Positions 24,587 to 33,182 of a stretch of 64,000 nucleotides of DNA are shown in pieces. The DNA lies in assembly GCF_004000765.1 (NCBI RefSeq), contig NZ_BILW01000018.1, forward strand, positions 81,591 through 145,590, in the 5' to 3' direction. This DNA is from Paenibacillus chondroitinus NBRC 15376 (lineage in GTDB: Bacteria > Bacillota > Bacilli > Paenibacillales > NBRC-103111). The position numbers and the translations under genes are program-made. Position 1 is the first letter of the stretch. Each line of letters begins with the position of its first letter. Below the pieces are notes generated by a model that was given only the letters and a program-made list of their open reading frames with translations, was not told the DNA's origin and searched no databases.

Positions 24587-25423
24587 GTGAGTGGGAAATA
24601 TGGCAGTCTATTTAACTGGTTATCGCTATGCGTACTTGGCGGCTTTCTCATTATGGCCGTGACCGCAACGAAAATATCACCGCATGATCCGAACGTACAG
24701 GATTTATTAATGCGTTTTAAACCGCCTTTTTGGCTTAATGGCTCCGAAGAAGGCTATTGGCTGGGCACCGATAATATGGGGCGGGATTTGTTAAGCCGAA
24801 TTATATATGGCAGTCAGGTTTCCATCCTTGTAGGTGTGGCAGCCGTAGTGATATCAGGTGTGCTCGGAACGATCATAGGCTTATTATCTGGATTTTACAG
24901 CGCTTTGGATCATCTCATGATGAGGATCGCAGATATCCAATTGGCTTTTCCGACGATTTTATTAGCACTAGCGATCGTGGCTGTCATTGGAGGCGGTTTG
25001 AATAATTTGATTATTGTGCTTGGTATTACAGGCTGGGTGCCTTATGCGAGAGTGATTCGCTCTGAGGTTTTGAGCATACGCTCCAGTGATTTCGTCGTTG
25101 CAGCCCAAACCATTGGGGTTAGTGACTTTCGCTTGCTGTTCAGGCATATCCTTCCGAATATTTTTTCACCGGTAATTACCATTGCTACTTTCCAAGTGGC
25201 GTCTGCTATTATTGCGGAATCTTCACTGAGTTTTCTTGGACTTGGCGTGCCTGTCAGTGTACCCAGCTGGGGCAACATGTTGAACCAAGGACAATTGTAT
25301 ATGGAATCAGCTTGGTGGATTTCCGTATTTCCTGGCTTGTCCATTATGCTGATTGTGTTAGCCATCAATATTTTGGGTGATATTTGGAGAGATAAACTGA
25401 ATCCGAAAGCCAAAGGGCGCTAA
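24587..25423 (+). CDS. Peptide-type ABC permease (DppC type)
   Basis: 278-residue permease with the DppC hallmarks HPLGTDNMGRDL-like segment (here WLGTDNMGRDLLSRIIYGSQ), SGFYSALDHLMMRIAD, the coupling loop RSSDFVVAAQTIGVSD and LSFLGLGVPVSVPSWGNML. The start is doubtful: GTG 24587 is the first normal codon, but the only good ribosome site, AGGAGGG (24559-24565), is 21 bases before it. In-frame ACG 24572 or TTA 24575 would be at the right distance; the reading LKRIVSGKYG from 24575 looks natural for this family. Confidence 0.9.
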   Translation: MSGKYGSLFNWLSLCVLGGFLIMAVTATKISPHDPNVQDLLMRFKPPFWLNGSEEGYWLGTDNMGRDLLSRIIYGSQVSILVGVAAVVISGVLGTIIGLLSGFYSALDHLMMRIADIQLAFPTILLALAIVAVIGGGLNNLIIVLGITGWVPYARVIRSEVLSIRSSDFVVAAQTIGVSDFRLLFRHILPNIFSPVITIATFQVASAIIAESSLSFLGLGVPVSVPSWGNMLNQGQLYMESAWWISVFPGLSIMLIVLAINILGDIWRDKLNPKAKGR

Positions 25424-25475
25424 AGAAGTTAAGCAGCACTTTCCTTATAGAAAGTTTTTAGGAGGAAGAAAGCAA

Positions 25476-26729
25476 ATGACTTGGTCTTATGCAACTCATT
25501 ACTCCTGTGATAATTGCACAGAGAGATTCGAATTAATGCAGCCTTTAAATACATGCCCAAGCTGCGGGGGCCTGCTGGAAATTCAGTATGATTTGGACCG
25601 TATGAAGGTTGAACTGCAGCCGGAGTTATTTGATTCTCGCGAACCCTCGATGTGGCGTTGGCATGAATTTTATCCCCTGCAGGACAGTACTAACGTTGTA
25701 TCAATGGGAGAGGGCGGCACGCCGCTGTTGCCATCTGTTTACGCCGGAAAGAAGTTAGGGCTTTCCAAGCTCTATTTTAAAAATGATGCGTTGATGCCTA
25801 CTGGTAGTTTTAAGGATCGTGGCTTTAGCTTGGCTGTTAGTTTTGCCAAAGAGTTGGGGTTATCACGGGGGCTGACTTACAGCTCAGGGAATGCGGGAGC
25901 TTCATTTGCGGCTTATGCTAGCCGGGCGGGACTAGATGCAACGGTGTTGGTCGAATATTTGGCTAATCCAATCAAGAAAGCGATCATCGGCTTGTACGGA
26001 GCTCATACGGCTACTTTGCATTTTGAAAGTATGACGGATATTTCTGCGATGCTTGAGCAAGCCGTGAGGGATCTGGGTCTATATCAGTTTGTGAATTTCA
26101 TCAACCCAACCAGGCATGAAGCGATGAAGAGCTATGCTTATGAAATCAGTCAGGCATTGGGTTGGAAGGCCCCGGATGTGATGATTCACCCCGTAGGTAC
26201 TGGTGGAGGTATCTGGGGAGCTTGGAAAGGTTTCTGTGAGTTGAAACAACTGGAGTGGATCGACTCGCTCCCCAAGATGGTTGCTGTGCAGCCGAGCGCT
26301 ACGGGGCCGATTGTCCAGGCGTTCAAGCAGGGAGCAAGACATGCGGAGAAACATGGTGATCCTACTCAAACAATTGCGCAAAGCATTGCGGCTGATGCTC
26401 CAATTCAAGGAGGGCGCCGAGTGTTGAATGCCATTTACGATTCGGGTGGATTCGCAGACGTTGTGACGAATGAGGAGATTATCGAAGCGGTGCAATGGCT
26501 GGGCAACGAAGGGATTTGTGCTGAACCTGCTTCTGCCGCCTCACTTGCGGTGCTGAAGCGAGCTGTTTCCAATGGCCTTGTTCAACCAGATGATTGTGTC
26601 GTATGTGTGATTACCGGAAGCGGCTTGAAGCAGCCATCCGTCATTCAACAGGCAATAGCGGAATCCCAGTTAAAATTGAATGCAAGCTTTGATGATTTAA
26701 ACAAACTTTTGACCGAATTATGGAAGTAG
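25476..26729 (+). CDS. Threonine-synthase-like PLP enzyme
   Basis: Fold-type II PLP enzyme of 417 residues. The N-terminus has a zinc-ribbon-like Cys quartet (CDNC and CPSCG) as in archaeal-type threonine synthases. GEGGTPLLPS and the PLP lysine in MPTGSFKDRGFS follow, then the phosphate loop region SSGNAGASFAAYA and the end VITGSGLKQPS. The context has no homoserine pathway genes and includes RidA, so a catabolic beta- or gamma-elimination (ammonia-lyase) role is at least as likely as threonine synthesis. GGAGGAAG precedes the ATG. Confidence 0.85.
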   Translation: MTWSYATHYSCDNCTERFELMQPLNTCPSCGGLLEIQYDLDRMKVELQPELFDSREPSMWRWHEFYPLQDSTNVVSMGEGGTPLLPSVYAGKKLGLSKLYFKNDALMPTGSFKDRGFSLAVSFAKELGLSRGLTYSSGNAGASFAAYASRAGLDATVLVEYLANPIKKAIIGLYGAHTATLHFESMTDISAMLEQAVRDLGLYQFVNFINPTRHEAMKSYAYEISQALGWKAPDVMIHPVGTGGGIWGAWKGFCELKQLEWIDSLPKMVAVQPSATGPIVQAFKQGARHAEKHGDPTQTIAQSIAADAPIQGGRRVLNAIYDSGGFADVVTNEEIIEAVQWLGNEGICAEPASAASLAVLKRAVSNGLVQPDDCVVCVITGSGLKQPSVIQQAIAESQLKLNASFDDLNKLLTELWK

Positions 26730-26749
26730 ACTACAAGGTTGGAGATGAT

Positions 26750-27910
26750 ATGGTGCAGCAACCAAGCCCTGTAATTAAAGCCTTAATGACATGTATCTCG
26801 CATCCAACTCCAAATCCGCCCGGTGAAGTTGCTGAGGTAGCGGATTGGTTGGAGGAATGGGCGAGGAGCTTCGGTGCACAAGTCGTACGTCAAACGGTTG
26901 AACCAGGGAAGGACAATGTCATTATTACGCTGGATTACGGTCCCGGTCCATGTCTCGTTTTCAATACTCATATGGATGTTAATTCTCCCAAGGGACAAGT
27001 GTGGTCAACTCCGCCTTTTGAGCCAAGGTTAAGTCTGGATGAGGGAAAGCTCTATGGCGTGGGTGCATGTGATGCCAAAGGCAGCTTGGTTAGTATGATG
27101 GCAGCTTTGGAAAACATCGCAAACGATCCGAGAAGCCTAAGCGGTAAGCTGGTTCTTACTGCCGTGATGGGGGAAGAAGCCGGGGGGCTCGGTACGCTGC
27201 ATTTGGTCCAGCAGGGAATTCAGGCGGATGGTGCGGTTGTAGGTGAGCCTACTGGGTTGGACGTTGCAATTGCACATAAAGGCACCTATATGCGACGGCT
27301 GCGTTTCCTTGGACGTGCTGCACATTCAGGGCGGCCGGAGCTTGGCATTAATGCGATCATCCATTCATCAAAATTTATTGTGGAGTATGAGAAACTGAAT
27401 GCTAAATTGTCTCTTACTCCTCATGCGCTGCTTGGTCCGGCCAGTGCGGTAGTAACGATGATTCAGGGAGGAACTCGGCAAAATACGATTCCTAATCAAT
27501 CGGAAATCATCATTGACCGCAGGTTGATTCCTGGTGAGACGCACGCGGATGCGGATTCCGAGCTTCAAGATATTTTGAATGCATTGAAAATATCGATACC
27601 TGAGCTAACGCTAGACCCAATTGAAGTAGTGGTAGCTACCATTCCTTCCGAAACATTGGCAACAGAGAGAATCGTTAGTACGGCCCTTGAAGCGGTTGAA
27701 TATGTCATGAGGAAATCGCAAACTCCGTATGGTTTCAGGGCGGGCTGTGATATGAGTAAGCTGGTGACAATGGCCGGGATTCCAACGATCATACTGGGAC
27801 CAGGCAGTTTGGATCAGGCGCATGCCCCTAATGAATTTGTTGAGATTTCTCAGGTTGAACAGGCAGTGCACATTTATGAACGAATTGCCCGACAATTTAT
27901 AGGCAGGTGA
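26750..27910 (+). CDS. M20-family deacylase/peptidase (ArgE/DapE-like)
   Basis: Metal-dependent amidohydrolase of peptidase family M20, 386 residues. Metal and catalytic motifs in order: NTHMDVN (His, Asp), GACDAKGS (bridging Asp), GEEAGG (catalytic Glu and ligand Glu), GEPTGLD (ligand Asp/Glu), and HAPNEFVE (last His). The dimer domain begins RAAHSGRPELG. ATG 26750 is chosen because TTGGAGAT lies just before it; ATG 26720 overlaps the PLP gene by 10 bases and has no site. Likely removes an acyl group or splits a dipeptide delivered by the ABC importer. Confidence 0.9.
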   Translation: MVQQPSPVIKALMTCISHPTPNPPGEVAEVADWLEEWARSFGAQVVRQTVEPGKDNVIITLDYGPGPCLVFNTHMDVNSPKGQVWSTPPFEPRLSLDEGKLYGVGACDAKGSLVSMMAALENIANDPRSLSGKLVLTAVMGEEAGGLGTLHLVQQGIQADGAVVGEPTGLDVAIAHKGTYMRRLRFLGRAAHSGRPELGINAIIHSSKFIVEYEKLNAKLSLTPHALLGPASAVVTMIQGGTRQNTIPNQSEIIIDRRLIPGETHADADSELQDILNALKISIPELTLDPIEVVVATIPSETLATERIVSTALEAVEYVMRKSQTPYGFRAGCDMSKLVTMAGIPTIILGPGSLDQAHAPNEFVEISQVEQAVHIYERIARQFIGR

Positions 27911-27914
27911 TTGA

Positions 27915-28961
27915 ATGAGCAGAATAACTGAGTTTTTGCAGAAGGCCCGTGATGAGAAAACATTTTCCGGTGCGGCTTATGCCATTGGAAATTCAGACGG
28001 AATTAAGGAGCAGGGGACGGTTGGAACGCTCATTTGGGACGGGCCATCGGTGCAACTGGATAGTATATGGGATCTGGCATCTGTGACCAAACCCATCGCA
28101 ATATTACCATTAATGGTGATGCTAGAGCGCGGTGAATGTTATTTGGATAATGGGATCGCTCATTTTTTGCCCGACTACAAAGATACGGATAAGGCCAACC
28201 TGACGCTCCGTCAACTGCTCTTGCATACAAGCGGGATACCCGGACAGCAGCCTTTATATCAGACATCGCCTACGAAAAAGGAACTATTGGCTGCTGTGAG
28301 AAATCTTCCGCTGCGCTATGCGCCTGACACCGATGTTGAATACTCCTCACAAGGTTTCATGATCTTGGGGGAAATCATAGAAGCGATTGCTGGTGACAGT
28401 CTGGATGCCGTGCTTAAACAGCTTGTATTGGAGCCGATTGGGATGAGTCAGACCCTGTTTAATCCCGGCGCACATTTGCACCCGCGTATTGCCGCAACCG
28501 AATATTGTGAATGGCGTAGCACGACCGTGATCGGAGAAGTACATGACGAGAATGCAGTCGTGATGGGAGGCATTGCAGGTCATGCGGGTTTGTTCAGCAC
28601 CGCCGGGGATATGAGCAAGCTTTGCCAAGCGATGCTCCGGTTAGGAGAAACTGCAGAAGGCCGTTTCTTACAGCCAGAGACAGTTCGCGTGATGACTAAC
28701 AATCAGACATCATCTTTAAAACTGGCCAGAGGGCTTGGATGGCAGGCAAAGGACAGGCATGATTCTCCTGCGGGTGACTTGTTCTCCATGTCTTCCTATG
28801 GACATACCGGTTTCACGGGAACCAGCATATGGATGGATCCGGAAGATGATGTGTTTGCTGTACTTTTGACAAATCGCGTTCACCCTACACGTACCAGCAC
28901 GGCAATCAAAAGGGTTCGCTCCATTTTCCACAACTTGGCTTTTCTGTCGGTAAGAAGTTAG
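27915..28961 (+). CDS. Serine beta-lactamase-like hydrolase
   Basis: 348-residue serine hydrolase of the beta-lactamase/class C fold, family S12-like. Catalytic SVTK in WDLASVTKPI, the second motif YSSQGF in the Y-x-N position, and HTGFTG for the KTG element. The domain end SIWMDPEDDVFAVLLTNRVHP is typical. No signal peptide, so it acts in the cytoplasm, unlike penicillin-binding proteins. Relatives include D-aminopeptidases and esterases, which fits with a YheO/DauR-like regulator and a D-amino-acid or peptide substrate. The start is 5 bases after the M20 stop. Confidence 0.88.
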   Translation: MSRITEFLQKARDEKTFSGAAYAIGNSDGIKEQGTVGTLIWDGPSVQLDSIWDLASVTKPIAILPLMVMLERGECYLDNGIAHFLPDYKDTDKANLTLRQLLLHTSGIPGQQPLYQTSPTKKELLAAVRNLPLRYAPDTDVEYSSQGFMILGEIIEAIAGDSLDAVLKQLVLEPIGMSQTLFNPGAHLHPRIAATEYCEWRSTTVIGEVHDENAVVMGGIAGHAGLFSTAGDMSKLCQAMLRLGETAEGRFLQPETVRVMTNNQTSSLKLARGLGWQAKDRHDSPAGDLFSMSSYGHTGFTGTSIWMDPEDDVFAVLLTNRVHPTRTSTAIKRVRSIFHNLAFLSVRS

Positions 28962-28998
28962 TGTTTATCAAATATATGGAAATTAACGGAGGACAACG

Positions 28999-29463
28999 AT
29001 GAGTGTAATTTCGAGCAGATTAAAAGAATTAGGTATTGAGTTGCCAGTTCCAGGTGTACCTGTAGCAAAGTATGTGCCAGCTGTAACAGTTAACAATCTG
29101 GTCTATACATCAGGCAATGATTGCCGTATGAATGGTAAGCTTATTTTTGAAGGGAAGCTAGGAACGGATTTGACGATTGAACAGGGGCAACTAGCAGCAA
29201 GACAAACGATGATTAACCTGTTAGGTGTATTGCAAGCGCATCTAGGTGACTTGGATCGAGTGGAAAAAGTTGTAAAGTTATTGGCCTTTGTCAACAGTGC
29301 GAGTGGCTTTGCGGACCAGCCGTATGTCATTAATGGGGCTTCGGAACTGCTGGAGTCTGTTTTTGGTGAAAATGGTAAACATGCCAGATCGGCCATAGGT
29401 ACGTCTGATTTACCTTTTAACACACCAGTTGAAATTGAGATGATTGTTCAAATTAAATCATAG
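28999..29463 (+). CDS. RidA/YjgF-family protein
   Basis: 154-residue Rid-family protein. It contains PAVTVNNLVYTSGNDCRMNG, the helix LLGVLQAHLGDLDRVEKVVK and the end ARSAIGTSDLPFNTPVEIEM, where Arg and Glu match the family's active-site positions. RidA hydrolyses reactive enamine/imine intermediates such as 2-aminoacrylate made by PLP lyases. As the last gene in an operon with a threonine-synthase-like PLP enzyme, it likely detoxifies or completes that reaction. GGAGGAC precedes the ATG. Confidence 0.9.
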   Translation: MSVISSRLKELGIELPVPGVPVAKYVPAVTVNNLVYTSGNDCRMNGKLIFEGKLGTDLTIEQGQLAARQTMINLLGVLQAHLGDLDRVEKVVKLLAFVNSASGFADQPYVINGASELLESVFGENGKHARSAIGTSDLPFNTPVEIEMIVQIKS

Positions 29464-29502
29464 GATGCCGCCTATCGCTTAGCGGAGCGAAGGAGACATG
29501 AA

Positions 29503-29528
29503 AAGTCGCATTTGATGCGGCTTTTTTT
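29503..29528 (+). terminator. Terminator of the catabolic operon
   Basis: AGTCGCA, loop TTTGA, TGCGGCT followed by six further T. A nearly identical hairpin follows the DoxX-like gene at 31139. Confidence 0.85.
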
Positions 29529-30050
29529 ATTTGCCATTAGATGTGGACTGGCAAGTTGGCGGGGGGGCTTGGCCGAAGCTGCGGCTCGGCTGAGGGGAAG
29601 GGGAACTGAGGTCCCTTATTTCTATGAATTGGGCGGATAATCCACCAAATATATAGAAATAAGGCCCTATAGTTCCCCGAAAAGTCGGGAACAGCCCTGA
29701 GGGCACAAATAGTGCCCTCAGGTTCCGCTATTTGCCGCCGCGTGCAGTCTGGCAACTTGGCGGGGGAGCTTTGGCCGAAGGCTGAGGCCAGGCTGAGAGG
29801 AACAGCAGGGTGCTATTTCTGCGAAATAGGCCCTATTGTGTGGTGAAGGGGAACTGAGGTCCCTTATTTCTACGAATTGGGCGGATAATCCACCAAATAC
29901 ATAGAAATAAGGCCCTGTAGTTCCCCGAAAAGCTGGGGACAGCCCTGAGGGAACAAATAGTGCCCTCAGGTTCCGCTATTTGCCATTGGGTGCAGCCTGG
30001 CAAGTCGGCGGGGGGCTTGGCCGAAGCTGAGGTCAAGCTGTGGGGAACCG
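29527..30050. repeat. Palindromic tandem repeat array (family A)
   Basis: Three related units begin with TGGCAAGTTGGCGG-like sequence at 29549, 29750 and 29998. Units 1 and 2 carry a 79-base near-perfect palindrome (29600-29678 and 29848-29926; only 3 differences) with outer arms GGGGAACT/AGTTCCCC and inner arms CCTTATTTCTA/TAGAAATAAGG. Each is followed by a second hairpin, CCTGAGGGCAC ... GTGCCCTCAGG in unit 1. Unit 2 has about 47 extra bases with its own CTATTT ... AAATAG hairpin. No convincing gene is present here. Related sequence occurs at 44811-45012 and 58966-59156. Confidence 0.85.
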
Positions 30051-30166
30051 GACCTCTTATTTCCATGGATACGGTTTTATCCTCACCAAAAACAGATGGA
30101 GTAGGATACTTCCAATATGTGTTAAGATATTAATGACACTCCAATTTCCAAATAGGAGCTAAGAGC

Positions 30167-30541
30167 ATGAAGAAAAAAATAAGACAAATTATTGTTGGTG
30201 AAAAAGAATATGTATTTGTGATTAACAAGCAATACAATCAAGGTGTAAGTGAAATTTCTCTTTCAATATCATTAAAGAAACTGAAGAACATGACCTGTTC
30301 ATTCCACTTTTGTACTTGGGACGACCCAATTACGGGGAGCCCTCTTTTAGTTGGTATCACTTTAAGGAAGATTGGGACAAGCGATACTGAAAATTTCAAT
30401 TTACATTACCCAAGAATAGTTAAGCACTTTATTCAGTATGGTCTGGAGAATGGTTGGAATGTGGCAAACAGAACAGTTTTTAATGATGGGCTAGAAATAC
30501 TCAGTAAGTTTGGATATGACGTTATACCGCTAAAACCATGA
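30167..30541 (+). CDS. Hypothetical protein, 124 residues
   Basis: Soluble protein without recognised family. It begins KKKIRQIIVGEKEYVFVINK, followed by beta-rich sequence, a stretch LLVGITLRKIGTSDTENFNL and a C-terminal helix region (HYPRIVKHFIQYGLENGW). TAGGAGCT precedes ATG. Small size, low GC and position between repeats resemble orphan immunity-type genes, but this is only context. The 140 bases that follow hold no clear gene. Confidence 0.7.
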   Translation: MKKKIRQIIVGEKEYVFVINKQYNQGVSEISLSISLKKLKNMTCSFHFCTWDDPITGSPLLVGITLRKIGTSDTENFNLHYPRIVKHFIQYGLENGWNVANRTVFNDGLEILSKFGYDVIPLKP

Positions 30542-30709
30542 GAAACATCTACTCCGCCGCGGTATCGGTGAGATAGAGTGTAAGAGCATGGCTGCATGTG
30601 CATGGGGATATTATAAAAAAAATTTCCCCTATGTCGATTTCACCGTGGTTTATTCGTCGTACTCTTAGAAGGACAAATTTTAGTGAATCATTTAAAGGAG
30701 AGTTGGACA

Positions 30710-31102
30710 ATGACAAGAACAATTTCTAAAGGACGACTATGGACGGCGAGAGTGATGAGTGGAATAGCCATTTTATTTATGTTGCTTGACAGTATCATGA
30801 AATTATTTAAACCTTCATTTGTTGTTGATTCTGTCAATTCGCTTGGTTTCCAGGAGCATCATATCTATGTGATGGGCATACTCGGACTTCTTTCAACCGT
30901 TCTTTATATGGTGCCACGTACAACGATTCTGGGTGCTATACTGTTGACCGGCTATTTTGGAGGCGTAATGGCGACTCAGGTTCGTCTAGATGCCCCGCTT
31001 TTCTCCACGATTCTGTTTCCTGTCTATCTGGCAGTATTGGTTTGGGGAGGCCTTTGGTTAAGGAATGAGCAAGTACGCAAAATCTTTTCTTTGCAACAGT
31101 AG
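30710..31102 (+). CDS. DoxX-like membrane protein
   Basis: 130-residue protein with four helices in the DoxX-like family: ARVMSGIAILFMLLDSIMKL, IYVMGILGLLSTVLYMV, ILGAILLTGYFGGVMATQVR and LFSTILFPVYLAVLVWGGLW. DoxX-like proteins are small membrane proteins linked to thiol or oxidative stress in some bacteria, often of unknown function. ATG 30710 is chosen because AAAGGAGAG lies 8 bases upstream; an earlier in-frame start lacks a site. Own terminator follows at 31139. Confidence 0.85.
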   Translation: MTRTISKGRLWTARVMSGIAILFMLLDSIMKLFKPSFVVDSVNSLGFQEHHIYVMGILGLLSTVLYMVPRTTILGAILLTGYFGGVMATQVRLDAPLFSTILFPVYLAVLVWGGLWLRNEQVRKIFSLQQ

Positions 31103-31136
31103 TGTGAGTGGGGCAAAAGAGGAACATGGTTACATG

Positions 31137-31165
31137 AAAAGTCGCAGGTAATGCGGCTTTTTCAT
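31137..31165 (+). terminator. Terminator after the DoxX-like gene
   Basis: AAAGTCGCA, short loop, TGCGGCTTTTT. Very similar to the hairpin at 29503-29528, which suggests a reused terminator sequence. Confidence 0.8.
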
Positions 31166-31195
31166 TTTAAATAGGGCAGAATTTATAAGAAAAGC

Positions 31196-31696
31196 TTGAG
31201 TAAGACGCAACCCAAAAAAACATCTGTCACTATTCGTACTCTTCAATATTACGATAAGAGAGGCGTTCTTTCCCCTTCGAAGCATACGCAAGCTGGATAT
31301 CGTTTGTACTCTAACGAGGATCTGCTCAAGATGCAAACACATTCTGGCTCTGAAGTATCTCGGTTTCACTTAAAGCCAGATCAACTTGCAGACCAAGAAT
31401 TCATCGAAGAATCGCACCTCCAATATACCCTGTTCCGAGCAGAGCTCAAAAGGCTTGTGGCAGCAGATGCCGATCCGGGAAGCTTGGAAGCCCAGAATCT
31501 GGCACGGTCCTTAACGGAACTAAATGCTCGTCGATCGCAGGGAGACCCAGATATCCTTAAAGGAATGGAACAGGCCTGGCATAGCTTTAACGCGCTTCTC
31601 AGCGATAAGAAGCCGCAGATTTACACACTATCCATGGAAGAGAGGGAATTTATTAAACAGGTGTTTATCCTCATGTACAAGCAATCCGCCGAATAG
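31196..31696 (+). pseudogene. MerR/TipAS regulator with internal deletion
   Basis: The N-terminal part SVTIRTLQYYDKRGVLSPSK followed by AGYRLYSNEDLLKMQ is the winged helix of a MerR regulator. It passes directly into sequence of a TipAS-type effector domain (ARRSQGDPDILKGMEQAWHS, EFIKQVFILMYKQSAE). The long helices that normally connect the two, roughly 60-80 residues, are missing, and the usual first residues are replaced by SKTQPKK after a TTG without a ribosome site. It is most simply an in-frame deletion remnant of a TipA-like regulator, though a short functional protein cannot be ruled out. Confidence 0.7.
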
Positions 31697-31807
31697 TGAT
31701 TGCTTTCGCAACCTAGCGACAGATTGACGTGTATGAAGAATCGGAAATTTACCTATAAACTTGGTATAATGAACGGGACACGATGGAGTAACAGGAGGGG
31801 CGGATAG

Positions 31808-33166
31808 ATGAAAACAGATATGACGCGGGGGCGTAAAGTACCAGCGACTCAGGAGGCATTCGGCTCTGACCGTTTGAAATCGATTGCCAACGGGATAAGC
31901 GCACCTATTCAGATGCTTCAAACTGCGCATCGAACGATAGGCAATCGGGCAGTACAGCGAATGGTGGAGCAGAGCCATCCCAAGATAAAGGAACATCCCG
32001 GACAGGGGGCTGCAATAGGTCCCGTAGTTCAGCGTTTGGAGGACAGCGACAGCTTCAAGAAGAGTACACCGGTCATGTTAAGACCGATGAACAAAATTAA
32101 AAATGTGGATAGCGCACTAGTCGATTATCATAAGCTGGCTGAGAATGATTACGCCAAACGAAGCACGCAGCTGGAGAAAATCATAACGGAATGCAATACA
32201 TATGTCGATAATAAACCAAAAAAGGATTTGGTTCCTGGGGTGAATGAACTGAAGCGACAGGCGATTGTAGAAAAGAGCGTCATCGAGTTGATCGCGCAAG
32301 CTGAAGGTAAATCGGGGACGCAAAAGTTTTACACTATGGTTGAAGCTCAAGATAAATGGCTGCTTGTGAAAGGCGATGTGCCTGGTCTAGGTGGCATCGT
32401 ATTCGGTCCGATGTTTGATAAAATTATCGTGGAGTTAAGAGCGACTCCAGGAGCCATCGAAGAGGTACTGCAGCACGAGGCCGACCAATTGAAGGCTATA
32501 GCCGACGATCCAGATACGCCTGATATTACGAAACAGGTGTTGGCCGAGGTCTTGGGCAATATGGGTGAAATCAAGATGAATGCACTGAACCCGGGAGCGC
32601 GGTTTACGAATGATAAGGAGAAGCAGCAAGGGGTGCAGGAGAAGTATGTGGTCAATCACGGTCTCAATGCGCCGGGCGGCTCGGCAGAGCGATTAGGGTC
32701 GCTTACTCACGAATTTACGCATGTATCTATCTCAGAGAAGTTCGACAACACGCCGTTGTTCTTCGCCTTTGATCCGAGCACGAGCGAGGACGAGGTGATG
32801 CAGCTTGTAAATAAGCGCCACCAGCATCTGGACAAGCTGATTAGTACTCTCGCTTCAGGAGGATTCTCGCAAGAACAGCTATCTCTGCTCAACATGAAGC
32901 TGGAATATCCTCGCAAAGGAGGCCCTGGCGGCGTACAGCGGTATATTACAAACTTTTTTCAGAGCAAAAAAATTACGGCTCAGGAGAAGCAGAAGGCCGA
33001 ATCTTTGGTTAATAAAGGAATGGACAATACCGTCATTGAATTCGATACCGTCATCAATCAGATGCTGATCTATATGCATCAGTGGAAAATTGCCATGGAT
33101 AATCCGTTCTACAAGCTACTGCGGACGGTTGCCGAAGACGCATACAACTATCGGATGGGGGCGTAG
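31808..33166 (+). CDS. HExxH protein with GNRAVQRM N-terminal motif
   Basis: 452-residue protein with no signal peptide. Near the N-terminus it has IGNRAVQRM (motif residues 45-52) and VVQRL (73-77), short motifs recurring at the head of secretion-system-associated proteins related to the DUF4157 group. A long charged helical middle follows. The C-terminal half holds SLTHEFTHVSIS with His301, Glu302 and His305, a zinc metallopeptidase signature, though the third ligand is not certain. AGGAGGGGCGG precedes ATG, and a TATAAT-like box lies near 31764. It is followed 16 bases later by a small membrane protein. A toxin-like peptidase is my inference. Confidence 0.75.
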   Translation: MKTDMTRGRKVPATQEAFGSDRLKSIANGISAPIQMLQTAHRTIGNRAVQRMVEQSHPKIKEHPGQGAAIGPVVQRLEDSDSFKKSTPVMLRPMNKIKNVDSALVDYHKLAENDYAKRSTQLEKIITECNTYVDNKPKKDLVPGVNELKRQAIVEKSVIELIAQAEGKSGTQKFYTMVEAQDKWLLVKGDVPGLGGIVFGPMFDKIIVELRATPGAIEEVLQHEADQLKAIADDPDTPDITKQVLAEVLGNMGEIKMNALNPGARFTNDKEKQQGVQEKYVVNHGLNAPGGSAERLGSLTHEFTHVSISEKFDNTPLFFAFDPSTSEDEVMQLVNKRHQHLDKLISTLASGGFSQEQLSLLNMKLEYPRKGGPGGVQRYITNFFQSKKITAQEKQKAESLVNKGMDNTVIEFDTVINQMLIYMHQWKIAMDNPFYKLLRTVAEDAYNYRMGA

Positions 33167-33182
33167 GCAGGGAGAGAACCAT

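Noticed and set aside
29527..30050. CRISPR-like regular repetition
   Set aside because: Units are long (200-250 bases), few, palindromic throughout and lack unique spacers of constant length; no cas genes are near.
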